Origin: Bacteroidaceae bacterium
Lineage (GTDB): Bacteria; Bacteroidota; Bacteroidia; Bacteroidales; Bacteroidaceae
Length of the DNA: 12,252 nt
Reading direction: 5' to 3'
NCBI GenBank assembly: GCA_902362595.1
Contig: CABIXF010000071.1
Span: 1 to 12,252 of the forward strand
The position numbers and the translations under genes were made by a program. The notes beneath the pieces were generated by a model. The model saw only the letters and a program-made list of their open reading frames with translations, had not been told where the DNA came from and did no database searches. Positions 1 through 6,337 of the stretch are shown piece by piece; the stretch's first letter is position 1, and each line of letters starts with the position of its first letter.

Positions 1-28
1 AAAATTTTATTAGCTTGGTAACTAACTG

Positions 29-44
29 ATTATTAATTAATAAT
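29..44. repeat. 16-bp perfect AT palindrome at left boundary
   Basis: ATTATTAATTAATAAT is a perfect palindrome in the AT-rich 75 bases just before readable TonB-receptor sequence begins. The base composition changes sharply at about position 55-75, from AT-rich spacer to GC-richer coding sequence. This suggests a deletion or insertion junction where the 5' half of the receptor gene was lost. The palindrome alone has no assignable function and could be chance in AT-rich DNA. Confidence 0.35.
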
Positions 45-75
45 AGCTGTTTTGGCGAATTTTCTCCGGACAGCA

Positions 76-1304
76 ATGTATCGCAATTATAGGTTTGCTG
101 TCGGCGGCAAATACAAGCTGGGCGGACGGAATTACCTGACGGCAGATCTTTCGTATGACCGGTATGGGTATTTCTACGACTATAAGTTATAGGAAGTCAC
201 CGACTATTTCATGGAGGGGAACCGCATCACTTATTTCCCCGGACAACGCATCAAGCAAAGCATTCAGAAACAGGTGCTGGGCCAGGCGAAAGGGGTCTTC
301 TACTTCGGCGAACGCCACATCCTGAACACGGGCATCGAGTATCTGTACAATGGTCTTGAATCTCCCCACCGGATTGACGGCGACCGTGCTTCTGTCTATA
401 CGTTGGCCGCTTATGCCCAGGAAGAATGGACGGCCCGGGAAAACACGGTCGTCACCGTAGGAGCCAGAGGAACCTTGCACAAGGAAACGGGCTTGAACTT
501 CAGTCCCAAAGTGTCCGTCTTGTACAAATGGTCGGATTTTAACCTGCGTGCTTCGTATGCCATGGGATACAAATCGCCCACCGTGAAAGAGTTATATTAC
601 AACTACACCGCACATTGGGTGGCGGCGCGCTTACGGCTTATCATGGCAATAGGGACTTAAAGGCGCAGACCTCCCAATATGTTTCTGTAGGGCTGGAATA
701 CGCGGGAGACAAGTGGCAGGCCAGTCTGACAGGCTATGTCAACCTGTTGCGTCACATGATTGAGCTGGTGGAAATCAATCTGACCCCGGAAGAGAAGCTG
801 GAGGAGATTGAGAAAAGCAAGGAGTATCGGAACCTGACGCGGGCACGCATCTGGGGAGTGGACTTCACTTTCAATTATCAGCCGACCAAGGACCTCACTC
901 TGAGCGGCGGCTACAATTTCGCAGACCCCAGGGCCCAATATCCCAACCAGGGTATCAACTACATGGAATACATCCCGATGGATGCCACTTCAAAGCACAA
1001 CGCGACGTTTCATGCCGCCTGGCAGCATGCGTGGAAGCGGTATCGCCTGGGAGTAGGGGTGTACGGACGCTATCAGTCCACCCGCCGTTATGTGAAGGAT
1101 AACAATGCCGACGCTTTCCAGACTTGGCGCATCAATACGGCTCACACCTGCCTGGGAATGAAACGCTGGACGCTGACCCTGAACGTAGGAGTGGACAATG
1201 TGTTCAACTACATAGACCGTACTCCTTTCGGCTATAATCGGGCCACCACCACACCCGGACGTAATTTCTACGTTTCGGCACTCCTCAAGTTCAAAAGCAG
1301 ATAA
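76..1304 (+). pseudogene. TonB-dependent outer-membrane receptor remnant (beta-barrel part only)
   Basis: The translation reads as the C-terminal barrel of a TonB-dependent receptor: alternating aromatic/polar strands, YAMGYKSPTVKELYYNY, LKAQTSQYVSVGLEY, NVGVDNVFNYIDRTPFGYN and a C-terminal strand FYVSALLKFKSR. The plug domain and signal peptide are absent. There are at least two lesions. One is an in-frame TAG at 190-192, after FYDYKL and before EVTDYFMEGN. The other is a frameshift at about 613-625, where YNYTAHW leaves frame 1 and GGALTAYHGNRDLKAQ resumes in the third frame. A further shift near 84-92 is possible, because SPDSNVSQ in the third frame seems to precede RFAVGGKYKLGG in frame 1. 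The barrel type suits siderophore, haem or corrinoid uptake. The adjoining CbiK-like chelatase gene, 35 bases downstream on the same strand, points towards tetrapyrroles by inference. No functional product is expected. Confidence 0.85.
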
Positions 1305-1339
1305 TCACACTATATTCACTTATTAAACAAAAAAATCGT

Positions 1340-2353
1340 ATGGAAATGCACTTTTTCAAATCAAGTATGATGGCCACGCTTATGGCGACCGCCTTGTGCA
1401 CGGGTATCGCTTCGTGCAGTGACAAAGACGACGTGGAAAGTACCTTGAATCCGGCCGAACGGACTGTCTCTCAGGCCAAGAAGCATGACACGGCCTTGCT
1501 GCTCTGTACTTTCGGCAGCACCTACAAAGAGTCACTTTCCGTGTATGACGACGTGATGAATGACTTCAAGAAGGAATTCCCTGATGTGGACATTTACATG
1601 TCGTTCACCTCGCGCACCTGCATCAACCGCGTACAGGCTGCTACGGGCATCGAACGCTATGAACTCGACCAGTGGCTGAAGGCCATCGGAAACGCCGGAT
1701 ACAAGCGGGTGGCAGTACAGTCGCTGCATGTGATTCCCGGTGAGGAGTATCTTTCGTTGATGAACACCGACATCAAGAAATACTTTATGATCCAATGGTT
1801 CCCGCACATCGACGTGTTGCGCGGAGCCAACCTGCTGTCTGAGGAAGAAGACACGAAAATGGTGGCCGACGTGCTCTACAGTCACTATGCGGAAAGACTC
1901 AGTGACAAGCACCACATCGTGCTGCTGATGGGACACGGTAACCCGGATGAAAACTACAGCGCGAACCAAAAGTATGCCGAGGTACAAAAGGCCCTGCAGG
2001 CCAAGGCCGTCCACAAGAACATCTTTGTGGGGACGGTGGATTATGGCGATATGCTTTTTTGGCCCAAAGAGGTGGAAGAGAATCCGGCCGACCACCTCAC
2101 GGATATCCGCACGGTACGCAGCCAATATCCGAATTGCATCTACTCCCAGATTATGCAGTATTGCGAGGATAACGCTCTGCAACCGGCCCACGTGAAAGTC
2201 TATATCGCTCCTTTCATGTCCATTGCCGGTGACCATGCCCATAACGACCTCTGGGGATTGAAAGCGCTGGCCGAAGGGGCCGATGTGAATAAGGTCGAAC
2301 TGAACACGAACGAATACAGCTGGCGTGAACGTCTGGAGAAAATCGGCTTCTAG
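1340..2353 (+). CDS. CbiK-family chelatase lipoprotein, prematurely stopped
   Basis: The 337-codon product resembles CbiK-type sirohydrochlorin (cobalt) chelatases. It has the opening strand TALLLCTFGSTY, the conserved VQSLHVIPGEEY (His130, Glu135), LLMGHGNPDENY (His199) and IAPFMSIAGDHAHNDLW (His299). The three His-containing blocks match the metal/tetrapyrrole site of the family. The N-terminus is a lipoprotein signal with lipobox IASC (Cys26), so the protein would sit in the periplasm or on a membrane rather than in the cytoplasm like classical CbiK. The frame ends at TAG (2351-2353) right after SWRERLEKIGF, where the family normally continues. The next 58 codons in the same frame encode the missing C-terminus. 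The catalytic residues precede the stop, so a truncated protein might fold, but loss of the last helices makes this doubtful. It probably formed an operon with the broken TonB receptor upstream and handled imported haem or corrinoid precursors (inference). Confidence 0.72.
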   Translation: MEMHFFKSSMMATLMATALCTGIASCSDKDDVESTLNPAERTVSQAKKHDTALLLCTFGSTYKESLSVYDDVMNDFKKEFPDVDIYMSFTSRTCINRVQAATGIERYELDQWLKAIGNAGYKRVAVQSLHVIPGEEYLSLMNTDIKKYFMIQWFPHIDVLRGANLLSEEEDTKMVADVLYSHYAERLSDKHHIVLLMGHGNPDENYSANQKYAEVQKALQAKAVHKNIFVGTVDYGDMLFWPKEVEENPADHLTDIRTVRSQYPNCIYSQIMQYCEDNALQPAHVKVYIAPFMSIAGDHAHNDLWGLKALAEGADVNKVELNTNEYSWRERLEKIGF

Positions 2354-2530
2354 GTGCAGGAGGATTTTGAGTCTCATCCCCTCAAGGAGGCCGGGGCCGA
2401 CCATGGTATCGCGGACGGTTGTGGCATCCGCGCCCTGGGCAGTTATCCTGAAATCCGTCGGATCTGGGTGAAGCACCTCCGCGAACAGTGGGATGCCAAC
2501 GCCTGGGAGAACGGAAAGGATTATCAATAA
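2354..2530 (+). pseudogene. Detached C-terminus of the CbiK-like chelatase
   Basis: In frame with the preceding gene after its TAG, 58 codons read VQEDFESHPLKEAG and then IRALGSYPEIRRIWVKHLRE before a TAA at 2528-2530. The pattern GLGxxPxIRxxxVxHL is the usual C-terminal signature of CbiK-type chelatases. The uninterrupted ancestral protein would be about 396 residues, and one base change (for example AAG to TAG or GAG to TAG) explains the break. No convincing ribosome binding site precedes a start codon in this tail, so independent translation is unlikely. Confidence 0.75.
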
Positions 2531-2545
2531 GCCGTCATCAGGGGG

Positions 2546-2588
2546 CCGGAAGCATTGCCTGCTATAGCTTCATCGGCAATGCTTCCGG
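2546..2588 (+). terminator. 14-bp perfect hairpin after the chelatase
   Basis: CCGGAAGCATTGCC (2546-2559) and GGCAATGCTTCCGG (2575-2588) form a perfect 14-bp stem with a 15-base loop, 15 bases after the ancestral stop codon. There is no T-tract on either side. It may be a Rho-independent-like or mRNA-stabilising end of the receptor/chelatase operon. The stem is certain; its role is inferred from position. Confidence 0.55.
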
Positions 2589-2683
2589 ATAATGAAAGCT
2601 GTGAGTATAGCCTTAAATCGGATTTGGAACGTATCTTTGAGGTAGGAGTCGCAAAAAAACAAGTATTAAAATATGATAATTCA

Positions 2684-2718
2684 TTTGATTAATCGAAGCC
2701 TATTCGTAATTTTGCGAA
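2684..2718 (+). promoter_or_regulatory. Bacteroidota promoter with overlapping ArsR-type operator (site 1)
   Basis: A -33 TTTG (2684-2687) lies 19 bp before a perfect -7 box TAATTTTG (2707-2714), the canonical Bacteroides spacing. The -7 box lies inside the near-palindrome TTCGTAATTTTGCGAA (2703-2718), so a bound repressor would block the polymerase. The arsR remnant starts 28 bases downstream. The same 16-bp element recurs at 2932 and 4475. Assignment to ArsR is inferred from its position before arsR and the ars genes. Confidence 0.72.
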
Positions 2719-2746
2719 CGACAAACAGATAAGGTAAATAGAAAGG

Positions 2747-2909
2747 ATGAAAAAGAAGTATTCGGAAGGGCAGAAGAAGATGCCCCGGGAAGACTGAAAC
2801 GCCGAAAGTAAGATGCTGCATTAACAAGGAAAACTGGGAAATTGCCAAAAAGGTGTTTGCCGGTTTTCTAGTACAACCTATATGCAAGAAAGAGGGCTGC
2901 TGTAAGTAA
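2747..2909 (+). pseudogene. arsR: arsR remnant, internally deleted (metalloregulator)
   Basis: The ATG at 2747 opens MKKKYSEGQKKM, resembling the start of Bacteroidales ArsR repressors, but the frame stops at TGA 2795-2797. In another frame, from about 2787, the sequence reads ETPKVRCCINKENWEIAKKV and then AGFLVQPICKKEGCCK, ending at TAA 2907-2909. This is the recognisable C-terminus of an ArsR/SmtB-family repressor with its Cys-rich tail. The whole remnant is 163 bp, while an intact family member is roughly 100-110 codons. The missing middle, with a junction near 2783-2793, would hold the winged helix-turn-helix. It cannot encode a working repressor. Promoter and operator just upstream are intact, so the deletion seems confined to the coding region. 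This could not be distinguished from an assembly error by sequence alone, but nearby genes are also decayed. Confidence 0.78.
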
Positions 2910-2921
2910 GCTCTTTTTTTT
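2890..2921 (+). terminator. Weak hairpin plus T8 tract after the arsR remnant
   Basis: AAGAG (2890-2894) can pair with CTCTT (2911-2915), followed by a run of T ending at 2921. The stem is only 5-7 bp with a bulge, so termination would be inefficient. It would partly separate the arsR transcript from arsF, which has its own operator directly downstream. Confidence 0.3.
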
Positions 2922-2931
2922 GAAGAATTGG

Positions 2932-2947
2932 TTCGTATTTTTGCGAA
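2932..2947 (+). promoter_or_regulatory. ArsR-type operator (site 2) with -7 box before arsF
   Basis: TTCGTATTTTTGCGAA differs from site 1 by one base and contains a perfect -7 box TATTTTTG (2936-2943). A clear TTTG -33 at 19 bp is not seen; the only TTTG (2919-2922) is 13 bp away, and a T-run occupies the expected place. The arsF start codon follows 25 bases after the site. It is likely a second repressor-controlled promoter. Confidence 0.6.
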
Positions 2948-2972
2948 TAACTAACGATTAAAATAGAAAGAC

Positions 2973-3413
2973 ATGAAAAAGATTTTATTCTTGCTTGCTG
3001 CATGCTTCACCTTTAGCGCCTGCAACATGAACGCAAAGAACGGAACGGAAGCACAGACTCAAAAAGAAGTGACAGTAAAAGACCATGTGGAAGTATTGTA
3101 TTTTCACGGGAAGCAGCGTTGTGCTACCTGTATAGCCATCGAAAGTAATACTAAAGCTGCCATGGAGGAGAACTTTGCGGAACAGCTCAAAAGGGGGGAG
3201 GTCGTTTTTAAGGTAATAGACATCAGCAAGAAGGAGAATGAGAAGATGGCCGAGAAGTATGAGGTAACCTGGTCATCGCTGTTTGTCGTGAAATACAAGC
3301 ACGGACAGGAAACAAGCGAGAACATGACTGAATTTGCTTTCGGAAATGCCCGCAAGTCGCCGGATGTATTCAAGGCTGGGGTGGTCAAGGCTGTCAATGA
3401 AATGCTGAAATAA
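2973..3413 (+). CDS. arsF: ArsF-like thioredoxin-fold lipoprotein
   Basis: The 146-residue protein starts with a lipoprotein signal (MKKILFLLAACFTFSAC, lipobox FSAC, Cys17) and then one small thioredoxin-like domain. After a Lys/Gln-rich linker the strand VEVLYFHGKQRCATC carries a CxxC pair (Cys50, Cys53), followed by FKVIDISKKENEKMAEKYEV and the strand SLFVVKY. This matches proteins annotated as the ArsF subunit of nitrophenyl-arsenical reduction (arsEFG loci), thought to act with ArsG and a redox partner outside the cytoplasmic membrane. It is first in the intact ars block, 11 bases before the permease gene, and directly behind operator site 2. An alternative reading is a generic periplasmic thiol-disulfide carrier feeding electrons from the CcdA-like neighbour. 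The thioredoxin-like lipoprotein call is strong; the nitroreductase role is inferred from family and context. Confidence 0.75.
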   Translation: MKKILFLLAACFTFSACNMNAKNGTEAQTQKEVTVKDHVEVLYFHGKQRCATCIAIESNTKAAMEENFAEQLKRGEVVFKVIDISKKENEKMAEKYEVTWSSLFVVKYKHGQETSENMTEFAFGNARKSPDVFKAGVVKAVNEMLK

Positions 3414-3424
3414 CGGAGAAGGTT

Positions 3425-4132
3425 ATGGACTGGTTACAGACATTGCTGGATAACAGCTCCACTCCCGTACTGACGGCGTTTCTGCTCGGACTGCTGACCG
3501 CGCTGTCACCTTGTCCGCTGGCAACGAATATCGCAGCCATCGGCTTTATCGGAAAAGACATTGAAAACAGGAAGCGCGTTTTCCGGAACAGCCTGCTCTA
3601 TACGCTGGGGCGTATCCTTTCATACACTCTGCTCGGAGCGGTACTGATTATGGTTCTGAAAGAAGGCTCCAGCATGTTCGGCATACAGAAGGCCATCGGA
3701 ACATGGGGGGAACTTGTGCTGGGTCCGCTTCTGCTCGTGATAGGTCTGTTCATGCTCTTTGGCGACAAACTGAATCTCCCGCAGTTCGGATTCAGTGGAA
3801 ATGCGGAAGGTCTCGCCCGAAGAGGCGGATGGGGTGCCCTGCTGATTGGCGTACTGTTTGCCCTGGCTTTCTGTCCGACAAGCGGCGTGTTTTATTTCGG
3901 CATGCTGATACCGATGTCTGCCACAGCGACAGCCGGCTATTTCCTTCCTGTGGTATTTGCCATTGCCACAGCCATCCCTGTGCTTGCCGTGGCATGGATT
4001 CTTGCCTTCAGTGTGCAGCAGATGGGAAATTTCTACGGCAGGATGCAGAAGGTGCAGAAATGGATGAACCTGATTGTGGGCGTGGTGTTTATCCTCGTCG
4101 GCATCTATTATTGCTGGATAATGTATTTATAA
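3425..4132 (+). CDS. arsG: ArsG-like permease of the CcdA/DsbD family
   Basis: The 235-residue integral membrane protein has about six hydrophobic segments. It has the two half-repeats typical of CcdA/DsbD: an N-terminal LLTALSPCPLATN (Cys30) and a central LFALAFCPTSGVFYFGMLIP (Cys150), the cysteine pair that passes electrons across the membrane in this family. Bacteroidales members next to ArsF are annotated as ArsG, an efflux permease for aromatic aminobenzyl arsenicals. The two conserved cysteines equally support a role in delivering reducing power to the ArsF-like CxxC lipoprotein. The start ATG at 3425 is 11 bases after arsF, implying co-transcription. Membrane family assignment is secure; arsenical transport is inferred from the neighbourhood. 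Confidence 0.78.
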   Translation: MDWLQTLLDNSSTPVLTAFLLGLLTALSPCPLATNIAAIGFIGKDIENRKRVFRNSLLYTLGRILSYTLLGAVLIMVLKEGSSMFGIQKAIGTWGELVLGPLLLVIGLFMLFGDKLNLPQFGFSGNAEGLARRGGWGALLIGVLFALAFCPTSGVFYFGMLIPMSATATAGYFLPVVFAIATAIPVLAVAWILAFSVQQMGNFYGRMQKVQKWMNLIVGVVFILVGIYYCWIMYL

Positions 4133-4166
4133 AATGAATCTGATAACAAACCAAATATTTACGAAC

Positions 4167-4400
4167 ATGGAAATTAAAGTTTTAGGTCCGGGTTGTGCCA
4201 AATGTAAAGCAACCTACAATGTCATTGAGAAAGTGCTGAAAGAAAACCACATTGATGCGAAACTGACCAAGGTGGACGACATCATGGAAATGATGAACTA
4301 CCACATCATGACCACACCGGCCGTGGTGATTGACGAGGTGGTGAAGATGAAAGGACAGGTTCCGACTGAAAGCGAGGTAAAGAAACTGCTGGGCATCTGA
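4167..4400 (+). CDS. Small thioredoxin/glutaredoxin-like CxxC protein
   Basis: From ATG 4167 the 77-residue product MEIKVLGPGCAKCKATYNVI is a complete small thioredoxin-fold protein of the MTH895/TM0996 type, with CxxC at Cys10-Cys13 and the cis-Pro region MTTPAVVIDEVV. An in-frame ATG at 4134, one base after the arsG stop, would add 11 residues, but the family begins exactly at the later ATG, so 4167 is preferred. The protein has no signal peptide and should be cytoplasmic. It could be the electron donor for the CcdA-like permease or for ArsC. Such proteins are common companions of ars permeases. A hairpin terminator follows. Confidence 0.8.
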   Translation: MEIKVLGPGCAKCKATYNVIEKVLKENHIDAKLTKVDDIMEMMNYHIMTTPAVVIDEVVKMKGQVPTESEVKKLLGI

Positions 4401-4423
4401 GGCACAGAATGATTTAACTGTGG

Positions 4424-4461
4424 GCGGCAGAGACAACCGTGGTGGAATCTGCCGCTCTTTT
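4424..4461 (+). terminator. Terminator after the small redox gene
   Basis: GCGGCAGA (4424-4431) pairs perfectly with TCTGCCGC (4448-4455), followed at once by TCTTTT. The loop is 16 bases and may pair internally. It separates the arsF-arsG-redox transcript from the arsP transcript, which has its own operator 20 bases further on. Confidence 0.55.
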
Positions 4462-4474
4462 AATGAACAGGTTG

Positions 4475-4490
4475 TTCGTATTTAAACGAA
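4475..4490 (+). promoter_or_regulatory. ArsR-type operator (site 3) before arsP
   Basis: TTCGTATTTAAACGAA has perfect 5-bp outer arms TTCGT/ACGAA and matches sites 1 and 2 in length, outer arms and AT-rich core. The -7 consensus is poor here (TATTTAAA), so the promoter itself is less clear. It lies between a terminator and the arsP start at 4507, which suggests a separately controlled transcript. Confidence 0.58.
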
Positions 4491-4506
4491 TTAAAATAGA
4501 ATAGAA

Positions 4507-5475
4507 ATGATACAGGATTTTGCTGACTGGCTCGTTTACGGGTTGTTCGGACTGAGTGCCGACACTCCGGTAGGAGTTGCCGTAAACTTCTTCTTTTATG
4601 ATACAATTAAAATTCTCTTACTTTTGTTCTTCATCAGTGTGTTGATGGGCATCGTCAACGCTTATTTCCCGATAGAGCGTTTGCGGAACTATCTCGTCAC
4701 ACACAAGATGTACGGGTTGCAATACTTGCTGGCGTCACTTTTCGGAGCCATCACCCCGTTCTGTTCGTGTTCATCCATACCGCTGTTCATCGGCTTTGTG
4801 AAGGGCGGCATCCCTTTGGGGGTCACCTTCGCCTTTCTGATTACCTCCCCGCTGGTGAATGAGGTGGCTGTGGCCATGTTCCTCGGTTCATTCGGTCTGA
4901 AAGTGACACTGATTTACGTCATCAGCGGGATTCTGTTGGGAGTAATAGGAGGTATCGTACTCGGCCGTATGCGTCTGGCTCCTTATCTGAGTGACTGGGT
5001 AAAGCAGATACAGGCCCACTCATCCGCCCAGGCCGATGAATGGGAAAAAGACCATACCACCTTTATCAAACGACTCCCGACCATTGTCCGTGATGCCTGG
5101 AAGATTGTCAGCGGTGTACTTATATACATCCTGATTGGTATCGGTATCGGTGCCTTCATGCATGGTTTTGTGCCGGAAGGCTTCTTCCAGCAATACATGT
5201 CGAAAGACAACTGGTATGCCGTGCCTCTGTCTGTGATTCTTGCCGTACCGATGTATGCCAATGCCGCAGGTATCGTGCCTGTCATCGAGGTGTTTGTGGC
5301 AAAAGGCATTCCCGTCGGAACCGCAATCGCTTTCATGATGGCGGTCGTAGGCCTTTCCCTGCCGGAAGCCACCCTGCTGAAGAAAGTAATGACCTGGAGA
5401 CTGATCGGCATATTCTTCGGAACGGTGGCGTTCTTCATCATTCTGTCGGGCTATCTGTTTAACTATATACTGTAG
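4507..5475 (+). CDS. arsP: ArsP-type permease (organoarsenical efflux family)
   Basis: The 322-residue polytopic membrane protein has the two-fold repeat of COG0701/DUF318 permeases. Its first half contains the diagnostic AITPFCSCSSIPLFIGF (Cys86, Cys88) and FLITSPLVNEVAVAMFLGSFG. A hydrophilic linker at about residues 160-195 separates the halves. The second half carries VILAVPMYANAAGIVPVIE and FMMAVVGLSLPEATLL. The FCSCSS motif is shared with ArsP, which exports trivalent organoarsenicals such as methylarsenite and reduced roxarsone. Position between ArsG-like and ArsC genes, behind an ArsR-type operator, supports this over the generic 'permease' label. No ArsB or ACR3 pump is in the window, so this and ArsG are the only candidate arsenic exporters here. 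Confidence 0.8.
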   Translation: MIQDFADWLVYGLFGLSADTPVGVAVNFFFYDTIKILLLLFFISVLMGIVNAYFPIERLRNYLVTHKMYGLQYLLASLFGAITPFCSCSSIPLFIGFVKGGIPLGVTFAFLITSPLVNEVAVAMFLGSFGLKVTLIYVISGILLGVIGGIVLGRMRLAPYLSDWVKQIQAHSSAQADEWEKDHTTFIKRLPTIVRDAWKIVSGVLIYILIGIGIGAFMHGFVPEGFFQQYMSKDNWYAVPLSVILAVPMYANAAGIVPVIEVFVAKGIPVGTAIAFMMAVVGLSLPEATLLKKVMTWRLIGIFFGTVAFFIILSGYLFNYIL

Positions 5476-5541
5476 ATAAGATAATAAATAGAATAGGGGA
5501 ACATCCCTCTTTTAAGTCAAACCAATAAAAAAACGGAATAA

Positions 5542-5991
5542 ATGAAAGTATTGATTCTTTGTACAGGAAACAGCTGTCGCAGCCAGATGGCTCACGGTTT
5601 TTTGCAGTCATTCGATAAAAACCTGGAAGTATATTCAGGGGGTACCGAACCGGCAGCCCAGGTAAATGCCAAGGCAGTGGAAGTGATGAAGGAAGTGGGG
5701 ATAGACATCAGTTCGCATGTGCCTACACACGTCAACACGTATCTCGATCAGGAATGGGATTATGTAATCACCGTTTGCGGTGGCGCCAATGAAAGCTGTC
5801 CCGCCTTTACAGGAAAGGTCGGCAAACGTATGCACATCGGTTTTGACGATCCTTCACATGCTACAGGCACACCGGAGTTCATCGACTCGGAGTTCCGCCG
5901 TGTACGTGACGAAATCAGAAATGCCTTTGCCCGTTTCTATATCACGGAAATCAGAAAAGAAGAATTGCCGAAATGCGCTTGCGGCGACTAG
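5542..5991 (+). CDS. arsC: Arsenate reductase, thioredoxin-coupled (LMW-phosphatase fold)
   Basis: The 149-residue cytoplasmic enzyme reduces arsenate to arsenite. It begins MKVLILCTGNSCRSQMAHGF, containing the phosphatase-like P-loop CX5R (Cys7 to Arg13). VITVCGGANESCPAF supplies the two further redox cysteines (Cys79, Cys86) that relay the disulfide to thioredoxin. FDDPSHATG is the DP loop with the catalytic Asp. Length fits the family, with a short extra Cys-containing tail LPKCACGD. A 66-base AT-rich gap follows arsP with no clear promoter or operator, so co-transcription with arsP is likely. The CxxC protein at 4167 is a plausible but unproven reductant. Product arsenite normally needs an efflux pump, and no dedicated one is seen. 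Confidence 0.92.
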   Translation: MKVLILCTGNSCRSQMAHGFLQSFDKNLEVYSGGTEPAAQVNAKAVEVMKEVGIDISSHVPTHVNTYLDQEWDYVITVCGGANESCPAFTGKVGKRMHIGFDDPSHATGTPEFIDSEFRRVRDEIRNAFARFYITEIRKEELPKCACGD

Positions 5992-6150
5992 GGCGTTACT
6001 ACCCAAAATGAGCGATATGACACATATTCTGACAGGAGATTTGGACTGTTCAGACGGTTACAGTATCATTGATAACTTTGTCCCCTTGCTATTATCAATC
6101 TGCCAATGCTTGTGAATGGGGTGCCCATTTTGCGCACAAAGTGATCATAT

Positions 6151-6218
6151 AAAAAAAACACCGATCATCGGAATATGGTAAAGCGTATCCGGTGGTCGGT
6201 TTCATTTTTTGCTTTTTT
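6151..6218. terminator. Bidirectional intrinsic terminator downstream of arsC
   Basis: ACCGATCATCGGA (6160-6172) pairs with TCCGGTGGTCGGT (6188-6200), a 13-bp stem that counts two G-U type pairs, with a 15-base loop. On the + side it is followed by T-rich sequence (TTTCATTTTTT and GCTTTTTT). On the minus side an uninterrupted run of eight T follows (complement of 6151-6158). It can end the arsP-arsC transcript and, more strongly, a transcript coming leftward from the 6260-6374 region. Confidence 0.72.
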
Positions 6219-6259
6219 AGTGCTTATTGTTCCCGTTCAAAATGGGCAAATGTGAACTG

Positions 6260-6337
6260 TTATTTGTTCAGCATCTGTAGTTGGTTGTCGCCCATCATTC
6301 TCAGGCCTTTAATGAAACATTTAATAAGAAATCTCAT
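6260..6337 (-). CDS. Possible 25-residue small protein of unknown function
   Basis: On the minus strand ATG (6337) opens a 25-codon frame, MRFLIKCFIKGLRMMGDNQL and five more residues, ending at TAA 6260. The N-terminal half is a basic, hydrophobic, possibly amphipathic helix. A perfect -7 box (TACTTTTG) lies 29 bases upstream of the ATG and a strong terminator with eight T lies about 60 bases downstream, so the ORF sits inside a self-contained unit of about 210 bases. I do not recognise the protein. The unit could instead be a non-coding RNA, and a 25-codon frame can arise by chance. Confidence 0.35.
   Translation of the reverse strand: MRFLIKCFIKGLRMMGDNQLQMLNK

Noticed and set aside
190..2353. 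Both broken genes on the left stop at TAG, suggesting possible amber read-through or recoding
   Set aside because: Intact arsP and arsC in the same window end at ordinary TAG codons at the expected family lengths, and the receptor also has a frameshift, so decay is the simpler explanation.
1532..2527. Long minus-strand open frame opposite the chelatase
   Set aside because: It mirrors a clear CbiK-like reading on the + strand, has no recognisable domain and no promoter; it is a shadow frame.
2681..2887. 68-codon minus-strand frame across the arsR remnant
   Set aside because: The + strand reading gives recognisable ArsR ends with promoter and operator in the right place; the minus frame has no domain.
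4134..4166. Earlier ATG start for the small CxxC protein
   Set aside because: The added 11 residues are not part of the family, which starts at MEIKVLGPGC; the earlier ATG merely follows the arsG stop.
5476..5541. A fourth ArsR-type operator before arsC
   Set aside because: No TTCG...CGAA near-palindrome is present in this gap; only AT-rich sequence and a 4-bp hairpin.
5992..6118. Short + strand reading frames after arsC
   Set aside because: They run on from an out-of-frame shadow of arsC, show no recognisable motif and lie before the terminator; no gene supported.
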